64,000 bases of DNA, from NCBI GenBank assembly GCA_944990035.1, contig CALYLX010000126.1, forward strand, positions 1,798,001 to 1,862,000, given 5' to 3'. Within the stretch, counting starts at the first letter, position 1. Each line of letters starts with the position of its first letter. The notes under the pieces were generated by a model, which did not search any database, had not been told where the DNA came from, and saw only the letters and a list, made by a program, of their open reading frames with translations. Positions 16,924-28,648 of the stretch are shown here, one piece after another. This DNA is from Clitopilus passeckerianus. Taxonomy: Eukaryota; Basidiomycota; Agaricomycetes; Agaricales; Entolomataceae. The translations under genes were made by a program, and so were the position numbers.

Positions 16924-18867
16924 ATGTTGTTTGACAGATCAATGTCTTCCAACGGATCATCATCCTTCCTGTCAAAGATCCGCAACTTTGATGGATCGAA
17001 CTGGCGTGCCCATGAACTAGAAATGTCTGCGTTCCTCATGTCACAAGGCCTCTTCAGCTATGTGATGGGAACAATCACATCTCCAGAAGTTCCTGAATTG
17101 GCAGAAGATGGAGCTAACGCTGCCACTGTCAATTCTGCTCGCGAAAAATATGATGCGTGGTACCTTCTTGACGAGAAGACACACGGTTATCTCGCAATGA
17201 CATGCACTCCCGTCATGAGAGATAAAATCATTAAAGCAGACAATGCTAGCGACGCTTGGGACGAACTCAAAGGCATCAACAAGCAGACTGGACCTGCTAT
17301 CACGTTCGCTGACTTTAGACAAGTCATGAACTGGAAGCTCTCTGGAGGGAACCCTGTTCCTGAAATAGAGAAGCTCAATCTTCTATTCGAACGTCTCAGT
17401 GCGAACGGTGCTACAATCCCTGAATTTATTCAGGCTATGGTCATCATCACCGCTCTCCCACCCAAATGGGAGATAATCGCTCAGACAACTCTCACGGCAA
17501 GCGCCGAGGTGTCAAACCTTAAAGTTAACACCATTCGTGATGCTATCATTGCTGAGTACAACCGTGGTTGGGCTAAACACCAATCTGGCAAGGCAAATGT
17601 GGCCAAGCAGACGGCTATCAAAACCAAGGGTAATGCTGAGCCTAAGTTCAAAAAGGCTCAGCAGAACCAATCGTCTGGCTCTGCCCCCCAATCCGGTAAC
17701 TCACAGCAATCTTCTGGTCCCTCCAAGGACAAACAGAAGAATCGCCGGAAGGAGAAAAAGAATAAGAAGGCCAATGAGGCGACAGCCAATCAGGCTACTC
17801 TTGGTCACGCTTCTATGGCTGTCCACACGCAACTCAATCCAGCTACCCCTGATACTCGCGAGAAGCACTCCGTTGCTCTCATTTCTCGCATGGGCTTGAC
17901 GCTCTCCGAGCGCATGTCCACCCCCGCATGCCAACAAGCACGTGGAAAAGTTGAGGTATGGCAGAATCCGATCATCGATGAGATTGCATCTCACGCTCTT
18001 GATCTTCTCCAGGTCACAGGCACCACCATGGAGCTCTACCCAGAATTCTATAAGGCACAAGCCTTCCTCAACCGAATGGGACTACCACTTCACTCCCATT
18101 ACTCCAAATCGCTAATGAGTTTGTACCAAACCTTTCCAAACGTCGTCATCTCAGACTCCCAGACTCTGTCATTCCTCGGGTTTACACCCAAGGATCAAGT
18201 CTCCGGAGATCTTCCGACTGATCGAGCAGGTGCGGACAAATTACTCATCATTGATGGCATTGACCTGACACCAGTTCATCGCTATTACAACTCTTTAGGC
18301 CGCAAGCGCTCTATCAATGACATCGTCGATCATGAGCAGGCTTGTCCTGTCACACCTACTCAGGTTTATGACGCAATCAATGGCCCTGAGTACATTTTTA
18401 CTGATTTCACTGTCGATCAAATCTCCCTTCGTTACTACGAACTGCCAGAGGACTTCACTGACTTAATTGTTAGTACCTCTACCGCCACCACCGACCCTCG
18501 CAAGTGTCAACACCTCATGTTGACAAAGGTAGTTGATGAAGACGCTGTCAGCATCCCGTCTGATGACGAGGATGATCTTACTGGCAAATCTTGGGCAGAT
18601 CAGATGGAGATTGATGATCAACATCAAGGTTCTTTTGGGGATGAATCTGGGGATCTTGTGGCTGCGGAGAAGGATCCCACAGCCTCTCTTGATAGGCAAG
18701 TACCTAAACACTCACACTTGTCACCAACTGACCAAAAAGTTCCAGCGAACTCTTCAGTGATCTCTGATCACACGGACTTCACGGACTTTTCATATACGCA
18801 TAACACATCTTTCGACACATCGTTGTCACTGGCAGGAGTAGCCGGATATATGTTTCACCTACTATGA
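16924..18867 (+). CDS. Copia A gag-like protein (647 aa)
   Basis: The frame reads MLFDRSMSSNG then FDGSNWRAHELEMSAFLMSQ, a typical copia gag start, followed by the gag helical domain (YLAMTCTPVMRDKIIKADNA, FSDFR-like ADFRQVMNWKLSGG, LNLLFERLSANGATIPEFI). A long Gln/Lys-rich basic linker follows (about residues 230-300) and then an acidic C-terminal region. No clear CCHC knuckle is present. The true start may be the internal Met (MSSNG), since copia B shares it. The stop overlaps the next ORF as ATGA. The frame is intact. Confidence 0.8.
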   Translation: MLFDRSMSSNGSSSFLSKIRNFDGSNWRAHELEMSAFLMSQGLFSYVMGTITSPEVPELAEDGANAATVNSAREKYDAWYLLDEKTHGYLAMTCTPVMRDKIIKADNASDAWDELKGINKQTGPAITFADFRQVMNWKLSGGNPVPEIEKLNLLFERLSANGATIPEFIQAMVIITALPPKWEIIAQTTLTASAEVSNLKVNTIRDAIIAEYNRGWAKHQSGKANVAKQTAIKTKGNAEPKFKKAQQNQSSGSAPQSGNSQQSSGPSKDKQKNRRKEKKNKKANEATANQATLGHASMAVHTQLNPATPDTREKHSVALISRMGLTLSERMSTPACQQARGKVEVWQNPIIDEIASHALDLLQVTGTTMELYPEFYKAQAFLNRMGLPLHSHYSKSLMSLYQTFPNVVISDSQTLSFLGFTPKDQVSGDLPTDRAGADKLLIIDGIDLTPVHRYYNSLGRKRSINDIVDHEQACPVTPTQVYDAINGPEYIFTDFTVDQISLRYYELPEDFTDLIVSTSTATTDPRKCQHLMLTKVVDEDAVSIPSDDEDDLTGKSWADQMEIDDQHQGSFGDESGDLVAAEKDPTASLDRQVPKHSHLSPTDQKVPANSSVISDHTDFTDFSYTHNTSFDTSLSLAGVAGYMFHLL

Positions 18868-19760
18868 ACAATATGATGTATGCTATGGTCACTAACAAGT
18901 TGGACGACATAAGTAAAGCGCAACGGAAAGTTTCCCGTCACGCACATAAGTGTGGAACGTGTAAAGGCAAGTCTCAAGAAAATGGCCATGCCATATGGAT
19001 CATGGATTCTGGCGCATCAAATCATTTCACCAATGACATGAGTGACTTTATTGATTACGAAGAAGGCTCTTATGGGGGTGTGACAACGGCCAATGGCCTT
19101 GTCACCATATCCATTCGCGGCACCGTAATTATAAAACACAAAGTTATATCCCAGAAATCCAAGAAGGCAACAGAGATTACAACACGTCTATACCCTGTTT
19201 ACTACCTACCTGATACCGACTCCCGTTTAATGTCCATGGGGAAATTCCTCCGTGAGGAAAAGATGACCATGACAGGAGACGACAGGCACATCACCTTCTA
19301 TCGGAAGAGTGATGGACGTCCTGAAATAATGTGTCAACTACATGACTCAGATAACGAGATCTATTGGGTTGATTCAGTGATTGTTACTCCAGACAGTCAC
19401 GCAAACGTTGCAAAATACGTGTACAATGCCGACTATGAGATTTGGCACCAACATATGGCACATCCCTCAAAGGAAGTCCTACGCAGATCTCAGGTTCACA
19501 CACGGAATGGTCCAAAAGACCTACAAATTCCCAAGGATTTATCGCCTTGCAAAGGATGTGCAGAAGGCAAAATGCCATCTAAATCATTTCCACCATCCGA
19601 AACAAATGCCAAGGAACCCTTTGAAAAGATTCACTCGGATCTTAAAGAGTTTCCTACGCTCTCATATCACAAAAGGAAATACTATATATCCTTTCTTAAT
19701 GATGCGACTTCACACGTTGAAGTTTACTTTCTTGCCAAGAAATCTCAAGCATTCCAAGCG
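18864..19760 (+). pseudogene. Copia A protease and integrase N-terminus (truncated by gypsy)
   Basis: The ORF starts in the ATGA that ends gag. A Cys pair (HKCGTCKGK) is followed by the retropepsin active site IWIMDSGASNHFTND, then a long protease-integrase linker. The integrase zinc domain follows (WHQHMAHPSKEVLR...CKGCAEGK, the HHCC pattern). The first catalytic Asp region is FEKIHSDLKEF, and YYISFLNDATSHVEVYFL gives the second Asp. The gypsy LTR at 19761 cuts it, and integrase resumes at 43561. Confidence 0.8.
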
Positions 19761-20223
19761 TGTTAAGCTAGTATCGCTACACACTTAACTAAATATCAAG
19801 AGTTCAGCTGCTTAGTCCTCTACCAGCCTTTGTAGAGATGAGCGAGAGTAATCGAGCGAGTCAAAGTTAAAGCAAATAGCGATGTATAGGCTTTTAGGTC
19901 AAGCTGAGGAAGCAAGACCAAAAGTGTGAAAGTATTTATACATGGTAAGTAGGGCTAAGGGCTAAGCATTGCGCAGCAATGCTAAGTAAGTAAAAGTAAA
20001 TATGACTCGGAGTGAGTCAGAGTAAGAGTCATGACGAGTCATGATAAATAAATATAGTACAAGTATCTCACGATCGTGAGAATACTGAGTAATCATAGCT
20101 AAAGGGATGAGTAATGCGCAGCAGTACTGAATAATTGAATAAACGTAAGCAGGGCGGGGAATAGTAATGGTAGATGAGTAAAAGGAAAAAGAGTCCAGGT
20201 GTGTATCCAAGGTAACTGTAACA
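19761..20223 (-). repeat. Gypsy 3' LTR
   Basis: 463 bp, nearly identical to 43097-43555. A purine-rich gcgagagggtaa (minus strand, just inside at 20224-20235) is the likely polypurine tract. The minus strand also has the AT-rich and GAGTCA-repeat block seen in the other LTR. Confidence 0.85.
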
Positions 20224-20261
20224 TTACCCTCTCGCTAGCGTTGAAGTTGCCCGACTTCAAT

Positions 20262-21141
20262 TCTTCTTCTTGCCCCAGAAATGGTGGTCTATGTTCTTCC
20301 AGTAGCGCTGTGGGCAGTTGACCGGATAATGGCCTGGGCTGCGATGATGACACAGACGACAAACAAAATGAAAGCAATGGTACTGTCGATGTCTGCCTCC
20401 GCAAACATAGCATCGGAGGTGTCGGGGTGGTGGTGGTCGGTTGGCGAGGTATCCAGTGCGCAGCGCCTTCTGTGACGAGATCGTTGAGGAAGAGGGTTCA
20501 CCAGAGTTGGTGAATCTGACTCTGGTGGGCTTTCGAATGCGGAGAGGTAAGGTGTCGGTGGGTTTGACATTTGGATCAATGTTTTCCTTGTCGCTATCTT
20601 GATCCTCGGGTATAGTTTGAATGAAGGGATTGTGCCTTATCCTGGCAGCGGTAGCAGTGTTGGTAACAGGGGGGAATTCTCAGAGGGTTCCTCAAACTTG
20701 ACGTGCCATGAGTATCGTCAGTCACGGTTCTTCGATGGTTTGATCTTCCTCAGGCCCCCAGGGATTGGCGGCAAGGGTTTCGAAGTCCGTCTCCTTCGGG
20801 TTGGGGAACCAACTTCGTCGTTCAGGATAGTGCTGATCGAGGAAGGCTGTACCTCCGGCAGCGAAGAAGAGGTCGGTGAGGGTTTTCTCCGTGCGTTGGT
20901 CAGAGCTGTCAAGAGCTCGATCAAGTTCTTCAAGGGTTTTCGAATATAGGTGGCGTAGACGAGCCACTTCGTTGCGGAATTCGGTTCTTCGGTCGTGGTA
21001 GGCTGTGTCTCGCTCTGCCACTTCGGTGAAGAGGTTGTCGTTGCTGCTCCAGGCATATTTGTACAGAGCGCCGTAACAGCGGAATCGGTTTTGAAGGTGT
21101 TAAGGATGATGGTGCAGTCGTAGGAGGAGACATTGGAGGAC
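20262..21141 (-). pseudogene. Gypsy third ORF with coiled-coil and zinc cluster
   Basis: Downstream of the chromodomain and before the 3' LTR, the minus strand encodes a protein not usual in yeast gypsy elements. The first half (frame within 20722-21021) is charged and helical: ERDTAYHDRRTEFRNEVARL, TLEELDRALDSSDQR. After three TGA stops in the same frame (all where Arg would fit) it continues with SDKENIDPN, LPLRIRKPTRVRFTNSGEPS and a Cys/His-rich end: CYVCGGRHRQYHCF, then CRLCHHRSPGHYPVNC, a CX2C...HX5C knuckle. It might be a nucleic-acid-binding accessory protein. Function unknown. Confidence 0.55.
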
Positions 21142-21193
21142 ATTATAAGAGAGATGTGTTTGCTTCGGCAAAGTGCTGTGGGTTGATAGAGAT

Positions 21194-24100
21194 TCACCGA
21201 ATGTTCTTCCTCTTCTTATATGCTTCAAGGATCTTCTTGGCGTTCTGGAGGTTTCTCACAGGTTCCCATGAGTTCTCCGATATCGGATATCCTTTCCACT
21301 TGATCTTGTAAAGGATCCTCCCACGATGACGTTTGTGTGTGACAATTTCTTCCACTTCCCACTCTTCTTCTTGATTGATGAGGTCAGGTGGAGGTTCTAG
21401 GAAATTGGGCCCATGTGTCTCAGTTTCCTTGTATGGTGTGAGGAGGGTGGCGTGGAACACAGGGTGAATTTTCCATGCTCGGGGTAGTTCTAGTTTATAG
21501 GTCAGCGGACCTAGAACTTCTTTGATCGTGAAGTGGCCTTCTCGTCGTGGCATGAACTTCTTTGAGTAGTATGCCAATTTTAGGTTAGTTGTTTCCAACC
21601 AAACCTTCTGTCCTTGTTCAAATGGTTTGAAGTTACTTCAGACACGTTCGGCCATCTTTTGTCTTGCAAGTTCATGGGCAGCCGCAGCTTCGTCTCATGC
21701 CTGTTGGAGTTCTTTCATTCGGGTTTCTGCGGCAGGAACATTGGTCTTCTGATATGGAAGGGGAATAGCACGTGGTTCTGCTCCGTTCATTAGGTAGAAT
21801 GGGGTTTGTGCGGTGACGGCATGAACACGTTTGTTATGGGCGAATTCCATCAGGGGAATTAGTTCTAGCCATTTCTCGGGGTTGTTGGCGCAGAATAGTC
21901 GGAGATAAGCGCCAATGTCTTGGTTGACGTGTTCGGTTTCTCCATCTGCTTGTGGGTGGTATGCAGTTGTCAGGGAAAGCTTGATTCCCAGGAGTCGTCC
22001 TAGTTCTTGAAATACTTTGGATGCGAATTGTGGACCTCTGTCGGATATTAGTTTGTCAGGAAGTCCAAACCTTCTGTAGACAGCATCCAGGTAGTTGTTG
22101 GCAGTGCCTAGGGCGTCGATGGTCTTCTTGCAAGGGATCAAAATTACCCCCTTACTAAGGTCATGGTCTACCACGACCATGAGTGAGTCATAACCTTTAA
22201 CCTCAGGGAGATCAGTGATGAAATCTGTAGAGGCGAGTTCAAAGGGTCGTGTGGCGGTAAATTTGACTGGGTTTAGGGGAGATGCCGTGGGATGTGTATT
22301 GACTTTCATCTGTTGGCAAGGGGCACATCCATCAACGTAGGATTTGACAGTTCCAAACATTCTGGGCCACCAGTAGTGTTCGGAAATTAACTCCATCGTC
22401 TTGAATGCTCTGGGGTGTCCGGCCATAGGTGCGTCATGATACTTCTGTATGAGGTTTCATCGTAGGGTAGCATCATTAGGGACGTAGCATCACCCCTGGA
22501 AGAAGAGGAGAGAGTCCTCTACCTTCCAGTTGGCTAAAGCTGATTTGATGGGAGTAGAGTGGTTCTTCAGGTGTCATATTGCTTCAGTGAAGAATTCGTC
22601 TTTCATCATGTGTTTGGCAAATTCCACCTTAAGTTCAGTGTCAATTGTTCGGATGAAGAGTTTATCAGGTAGCATGGTGATATCTTCGTTGTCGGTGTCG
22701 TGGTCTAGAATGTGATCTGCTTGTTGGGATAGCTCGTCAGATTGGACCATCTGAGTTCCTGGTACATGAACTAGGTTCAGGTCATATTGGGAGAGGAGTA
22801 AACTCCATTGTGCTTGTTGTCGGCTAAGTTTCTGTGGCGTTCGGTAATAGGTCAGGTGCTTATGGTCGGAGAATACCGTGACAGGGTGGGCTGATCCTTG
22901 TAGATAGTGTCGCCAAGTTTCCAGTGCTCTGACTATAGCGAGTAGTTCCCTGTCGTAGATTTCGTAGTTACGTTCGGTTGGGGTGAAGGAGTGGGAGATG
23001 TATCCACAAGGGTGCCAGTCGTTATTTTCGTCTCGTTGGCGTAGCACTGCTCCTGTTGCCCATTTGGATGCATCACATTCAATGGTGAATGGTTTCGTTG
23101 GATCGGGCATCGTGAGTACGGGTGTCTCCGCAAACCTTTTCTTCAGGGCTTCGAATGCTTCTTCTTGTTCCTTTCCCCATGTAAAGGGCTGATCTTTCTT
23201 GGTGAGATTATTCAGGGGTCAGGCTAGTTCCGCATATTTCCCTATGAACCTTTGATAAAAGTTGCCAAATCCCAAAAAGGACCGAACTTCTTTTACAGTA
23301 GTCAGGGTTGGCCATTTCTTTATCCCATCGAGTTTGGTCGGGTCCATGTGGATCTTGTCTGGCGATATGATCATTCCAAGGAATTCGACTTCTGTCACGT
23401 TGAATTTGCATTTCTCAGCTTTAAGGAACATCAGCCTTTGGAGTACCCGTTTGGTGCGCTTCTCATGTTCTCTTGGGTCTTTAGAGAAGAGTAACATGTC
23501 ATCCATGTAGATGATTAACCATCCTTCATCGATCATGTCTCTGAAGATGTGGTTCATCATTGCTTGAAACGTGGCTGGGGAGTTGCATAGTCCAAAGAAC
23601 ATGACGGTGGGTTCAAACAAGCCTTGATTTGTTTTGAAGGCTGCTTTCCACTCGTCTCCTTCTTTGATCTGGACATTATGATATTTCCATCAGATGTCTA
23701 GTTTCGTGAAAATCCTTGCTCCTCTGAGTTTGTCGAGTAGGTCGCTGACTAGTGGTAAGGGGTAGGCATTCTTGACAGTTCCACTGTTGAGATATCGGTA
23801 ATCTTGGCAGGGTCGTAGTGTGTTTGCTTCTTTCTTCGCTACAAAGAAGAAGAGTGATGCTTGAGGTGATTTCGAGGGTCGAATGTATCCTTTCCGTAAG
23901 TTTTCTTCGAGAAATTTATCCATCTCGGCTTGTTCCTTTGGGTTGAGAGGGTAGACCTTGCAGTCTTCATCAGAAAAAAATGACATGCCTTTTTTCAATC
24001 TTAGCTAACTTGTTTGTGTCTTTGAGTGTTTTAACCAGGTGTAAGATACAAATAGGTTAGTTAAGACCTAGTCAAGACAGAATAAGTTATGTTAGATTTT

Positions 24101-24896
24101 TCTGATGCCTTTCGGGACAAAGTCTGGTTTGAGATCAATGGTGTGATCCCAAGGCTGAGATGGGGGAAATCGTTCTGATGCTTCTTTCTCAAAGACTTTC
24201 TTGAATTCGTGGTTTTCAGGGGGAATGAGGTCTTCGAGTTTCTTCTTGACTTCTTCAGTTTTCTGATGTTCCAGGGTCTGGGAGATGGATGTCTTGGCGC
24301 AGATCCAGACGTTCTGGGTCGGGACAAATCGCAGTGATCCTCTATCTCGGGTGATTCAGAAGATATTTGCGGCTTGGATTCTTCTGATTTCTGGTTCTCG
24401 ATGTTCATTTGTCAATGGGGAATTGGCTCGTTCAAATATCCCCATCACTGGTTCTCCTTTCACATAGGCAATAACCAGGTCTTGTTCATCATTGGGTTCT
24501 TCCAAGGGTGTTTTAATGGGTTCGGGTTCGTCGGGTACGTTGGAAATGTCTGGACGTGATTCCTCTGTTGCAGCTAGTCGTCTGATCTGGACTCGGGCAA
24601 GGGCTGTGCGTAGTGGGGATGTCTTGACGTGTTTGGGATTGATGAATAGTGTCACTTTTTGCCAGTTGATTTCTGGATTCGTTCGCTTCAGCCATGGGAG
24701 TCCGAGGATCAAGTGTTCATTCCCTAATCCAGTGATCAGGCACCGTTCTGACGCCTTGTGTTTCCCTATCCCTATATCAACCCAATTGTAATGGGTGATT
24801 TGCCCTGTTTTGTTGATAGTGCCGTCAACATTTTTGGCAGTGAGAGGTTGTCGAAGGGGATGTGTTTTGATTCGATGGCGGGCGACGAATTCTTTC
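21194..24896 (-). pseudogene. Gypsy pol: protease end, RT, RNase H, integrase, chromodomain
   Basis: In minus-strand order: end of protease (24896-24400), RT ([39 protein letters not shown], catalytic IIYMDDMLLFS), RNase H (TIECDASKWATGAVL, YDRELLAIVRALETWR, VFSDHKHLTY), integrase zinc domain and core (STDFITDLPEVKGYDSLMVV, LISDRGPQFAS, TAYHPQADGETEHVNQ) and a C-terminal chromodomain (EWEVEEIVTHKRHRGRILYK, WKGYPISENSWEPVRNL). The chromodomain would target integration to marked chromatin. At least seven in-frame stops occur, all TGA and mostly at expected Arg positions (23690-23692, 23219-23221, 22574-22576, 22490-22492, 22457-22459, 21695-21697, 21638-21640). Confidence 0.85.
23971..24104. 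mobile_element. 134-bp CAG...CTG short element in gypsy pol
   Basis: Inverted ends CAGAAAAAAATGACATGCC and, read inward from the right, CAGAAAAATCTAAC. AT lies on each side (23969-23970, 24105-24106). It splits gypsy pol between VPKGI and DCKVYPLNP. Its termini resemble those of the 16.7 kb transposon more closely than the CAGCAAAA group. Confidence 0.65.
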
Positions 24897-24898
24897 AT

Positions 24899-26640
24899 CA
24901 GAAAAAAACAACACTGCTTTTTTGTGTCTTATAGTGACTTTAACCTGTCCTGCCAGAGTCCAAGTTGAATTCAAGACAAAAATGGTCAAGACAGCCAAGT
25001 TATGTCCTCATCTTGGATAGCCTTAAAACAACCTTGAATTTAACCTTTAAGTCATATTTTTCTATATCTTGGCCAGCTTAATGTTTATCTAAAATCACTT
25101 GCTCCACTTGTGCGATGCATTTGTAATAGCAACTAATATCTGTCTTTCTTGAAAAGCTTTCTTCTTGAAATAAAAAGTGATAATCAGGAATTGAGTGTAG
25201 TTCCAAAGTTAGTTCTAAGTTATTACATAGTTGAGTACAATTGTAAGAGCAGGTTATATAGTATATTCTTGAATATTTGCAGATACTATTCTAGAAAGAG
25301 AACCAAGGGAAACCAAGACCTACTAAAGCAGGAGAGATCAAGTTATTAAGTCACAGTTCAAGTTACTAGCAACACTTGTCCAGAATATCTCTAAGTTCCA
25401 ACAAGTACTAAAACCTATTGAAAATACACCATGAACAGATGTTCAACAACGACCCAGCTACACTTTCAGTCATTTGGCAAAACATATTCAAAAAGCCTTC
25501 CAGACAGTACTAACATCATTGCAAAATAAGCCATGAACATATTTTCAATAAGAATTAAGCAGCAGTTTCATTTATCAGCAAAACATATTCAGAAAGTGTT
25601 CCAGATGGTATTAAAAGCCATTACTAAATAAACTGTGAATGAATGTCCAGTAAGGATTAAGCTGAGTTCAAGATAGATTCAAAAGCCCTTCTAAACAAGA
25701 TTGAAAAGTGAGTGCAAGATAAGTGGTAAATACACATTCAATGAAGATTAAGCAACAATTCCAGCTAATAGCAAAACATATTCAGAAAGCCTTTCAGACA
25801 GTATTAAAAACTACTGCCAAGTAACCCATTAAGATGTTTTGAATAAAGGATAAGCAATTATAGCAAAACATATTCAGAACACCTTCCAGACCGAATTGAA
25901 CTTGAAGGCTGTTACAAGATAAGATATTAATTTCTATCTTAAGCTATAAGTTACGCTAACTGCAAAACATATTTAGAAAGCTGTTCAGAAAGTCCTACAT
26001 GTTAGTTGTAAGATGAGTAGCAACTATATATTCCATCAATGTTAAGCTAGAGTTTAAAATATATCCAGAAAGCATTCCATGTGAGATTAAAGGCCAATGC
26101 GAGATCAGTAGTGAACACACATTCAATGAAGATTAAGCAACAAGTTCAGTTAATAGCAAAGCATATTCAGAAAGCCTTTCAGACAATATTAAAGCCAGTG
26201 CAAAATAAGCCATGAACATACCTCCAATGAAGATTAAGCAACAATTTCAGTTAATAGCAAAGCATATTCAGAAAGCCTTCCAGAACATATTGAAACTTGT
26301 CAAGCTGGATTAAATCCCACGTCAAATCACAGTACCAGACAGTCAAGAATCTAGTCAACAAGAATTCAAGATACATAGATACCAATGAAAACACAGTCAA
26401 GGACCAGTTGTTTCAGCTCACCACAAGTCTCTATTTCAGAGCATTTAAGACTGAGGCCAAGTTGCCTCCAAGATTCTAAATAAGGCTGCTGCACAGTTAC
26501 CTGCACAAGAATAAGAGATCCTAAGAAGATCCCAGTACTCAGCTCCCACAGCCAAGAGAGAGGCACCAAAGGGTTCAAGATTGTTTTCAGAGAAGAAATC
26601 AGCTCAGTTCAAGCAAACATATCACATGCATTGTGTAAAT
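24899..26640. repeat. Left subterminal AT-rich region with degenerate tandem repeats
   Basis: No gene. From about 25430 to 26300 a unit of very roughly 130-160 bp recurs, marked by the phrase gcaaaacatattcagaaagc plus ttccaga and by gaagattaagcaacaatt. At least six recognisable copies occur (near 25478, 25577, 25772, 25867, 26157, 26257). Nearer the end are many caagtt/ttgaat words. Subterminal repeats of this kind can be transposase-binding sites. Confidence 0.55.
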
Positions 26641-26663
26641 CCAAGTAAATCTAAGTAAATCTA

Positions 26664-28273
26664 CAGTGGGCAACAAAACCTTTCCAATGTTTGCTACTTT
26701 TTCAGAGATCACTTAATAACTCAAAAAGAAAAATAGGTAAAATCTTCAAAATAGTATATAGTAAAGTTTGACATCTTGGCTTGAATCTGACATAAGCCTG
26801 AGGCTGTGAAACTACTTTTAAAAGTTGTTTCACACACTGCAAAGTGGTCACTCATTGGAAAGGTTTTGTTGCCGGCATTTACAAAAACAGAAATATGTAA
26901 ATACTAATACTTGGTCCACTCTCCTTTGGCCTTCATCACTGCCTCAAGTCTCCTAGGCATAGACTCTATTAAATTCTGGCACACTTCATCTGGTATAGCA
27001 TCCCAAACAACCTGTACCCGCTTCCAAAGTTGAAAAATTCCAGCAGGTGGCTCTGGGTACTTTTTCAGCTCATTCTTGACATGAACCCAAAGATGTTCAA
27101 TAGGATTAAGGTCAGGGGAGTGTGCTGGCCATATAAGAACATCAATATCATGGTCCTCAAACCACTCCCGAGCTATTCTGCTAGTGTGCTTGGAGTCGTT
27201 ATCCTGCTGAAAAAGGATGTCGTGGTGTTTGAGCTTGTAGTACTTGAAGGTTTTTTGGAGTTCATCATCTGGAATTCTTCTTCTGTAAAGGTCAGCATTT
27301 ATGTTACCTTCAATTCTGGTAGCATATCCAACCCCTTTCCACCCCATACAGCCCCACACCATAATACTTCCACCACCGTACTTTCTGGTTTCTTTAACCG
27401 TCCGCTTGCTAAACCCCTCATTCTTGTCTTTCCACACCATCTCCCTCCCATCTGACCCAAAACGGTTGATTTTAGTCTCATCAGACCACCAGACCCTCTT
27501 CCAGTCCTCTATAGTCCACTCTGCATCCCTCTCTGCAAATTCCAGTCAAGCCTTTTTATGCGCCTTGGTAAGTGCAGGGTGTTTCCTTCTCACCACAGCC
27601 TTCCAACCCGTATTTTTGAGGTGCCTGCGTACTGTCTGAGGTGTAACAGAGTTGTTGGTAATATTTTGAAGAACTCTGGCTGCACCAACAGCTGTGGAAA
27701 TCTTGCCCATGCGCATGTTTAATTTGGTGTATTCGATGTTGGCAGGCGTAAGCTTAGAAGGATGGCCTCCAGAGGACTTGACAAGGTGTGGGCGGTGTTG
27801 TTTACGTATTCTGCTAATAGAAGCAAGACCTATTCCAGTCTCTGTATGGATAGTTGCACCAGAAATGCCAGAGTCAAGCAGTTTAAGAACGCGGGTTGTT
27901 TGCGCTTTAGTGAGAGGTTGCATGGTGCAGTGGTGGAGATCTGGTGGTCAGGACAGCTGCTTATATAGTCAGTTGGTACACTGGTCACATGACCTTGTTG
28001 ATCACAATCAACAAAGTTGAGTATCATGTGACTTATTAGCTAAACATTGGTTGTGTAAGCAGCGGCAACAAAACCTTTCCAATGAGTGACCACTTTGCAG
28101 TGTGTGAAACAACTTCTAAAAGTAGTTGCACAGCCTCAGGCTTATGTCAGATTCAAGCCAAGATGTCAAACTTTACTATATATTATTTCAAAAATTTTAC
28201 CTATTTTTCTTTTTGAGTTATTAAGTGATCTCTGAAAAAGTAGCAAACATTGGAAAGGTTTTGTTGCCCACTG
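26664..28273 (-). mobile_element. Tc1/mariner element with about 210-bp inverted repeats
   Basis: Ends CAGTGGGCAACAAAACC at 26664 and its complement ending at 28273, each flanked by TA (26662-26663, 28274-28275), the Tc1/mariner TSD. The terminal repeats run to 26873 on the left and from 28064 on the right. Each repeat carries the ggcaacaaaacctttccaat word at its outer end and again, inverted, at its inner end. A minus-strand transposase lies between. Confidence 0.9.
26904..27923 (-). pseudogene. Tc1-type transposase with one TGA stop
   Basis: The N-terminal half (27923-27546) has paired helix-turn-helix domains (TKAQTTRVLKLLDSGISG, TGIGLASISRIRKQHRP; then TPQTVRRHLKNTGWKAV). After a TGA at about 27546-27548, in the same frame, the catalytic half follows: WSDETKINRFGSDG, ILFQQDNDSKHTSR, SPDLNPIEHLWVHVKNELK. 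The three acidic residues have the DD34E spacing of Tc1 transposases, which cut and paste into TA. The stop lies where sister proteins have Arg or similar, so a single change silenced it. Length of about 340 residues is normal. Confidence 0.85.
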
Positions 28274-28648
28274 TAAGTAAAAGCCAGGTATATAAATGTA
28301 TCCTAAGTCATCATGAAGTAAAAAAGAAGCTGCCAGACAGTGACAGGAAAATACTAAAAAAGCGCAGCTAAGATAATTCCCAAGTTGAATTAGGCACCAA
28401 GATGTCAAACCAAGATCCCACCCAAGTTGAGTCAGATGGAACCACAATCAAGACCACAATACCAACAGATATATGAACAGAAAGGAGATGACGGAGTGGG
28501 GGTTATAATGCCATAGCTGTAGGCATTAAGGATATGAACAACTTCTAAGAATATCTAAACTTGACCATCATTAGCAGAATTCGCAGAGACAGTGACCTAC
28601 ACTCAACATGCAAGATCATTCATCATCATCATCCCATCCACTGTGAGC

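Noticed and set aside
20289..20579. 96-residue minus-strand frame with a hydrophobic segment that could be an envelope-like membrane protein
   Set aside because: The overlapping frame encodes the Cys/His cluster and its stops are TGAs at Arg positions, so that frame is the better coding candidate.
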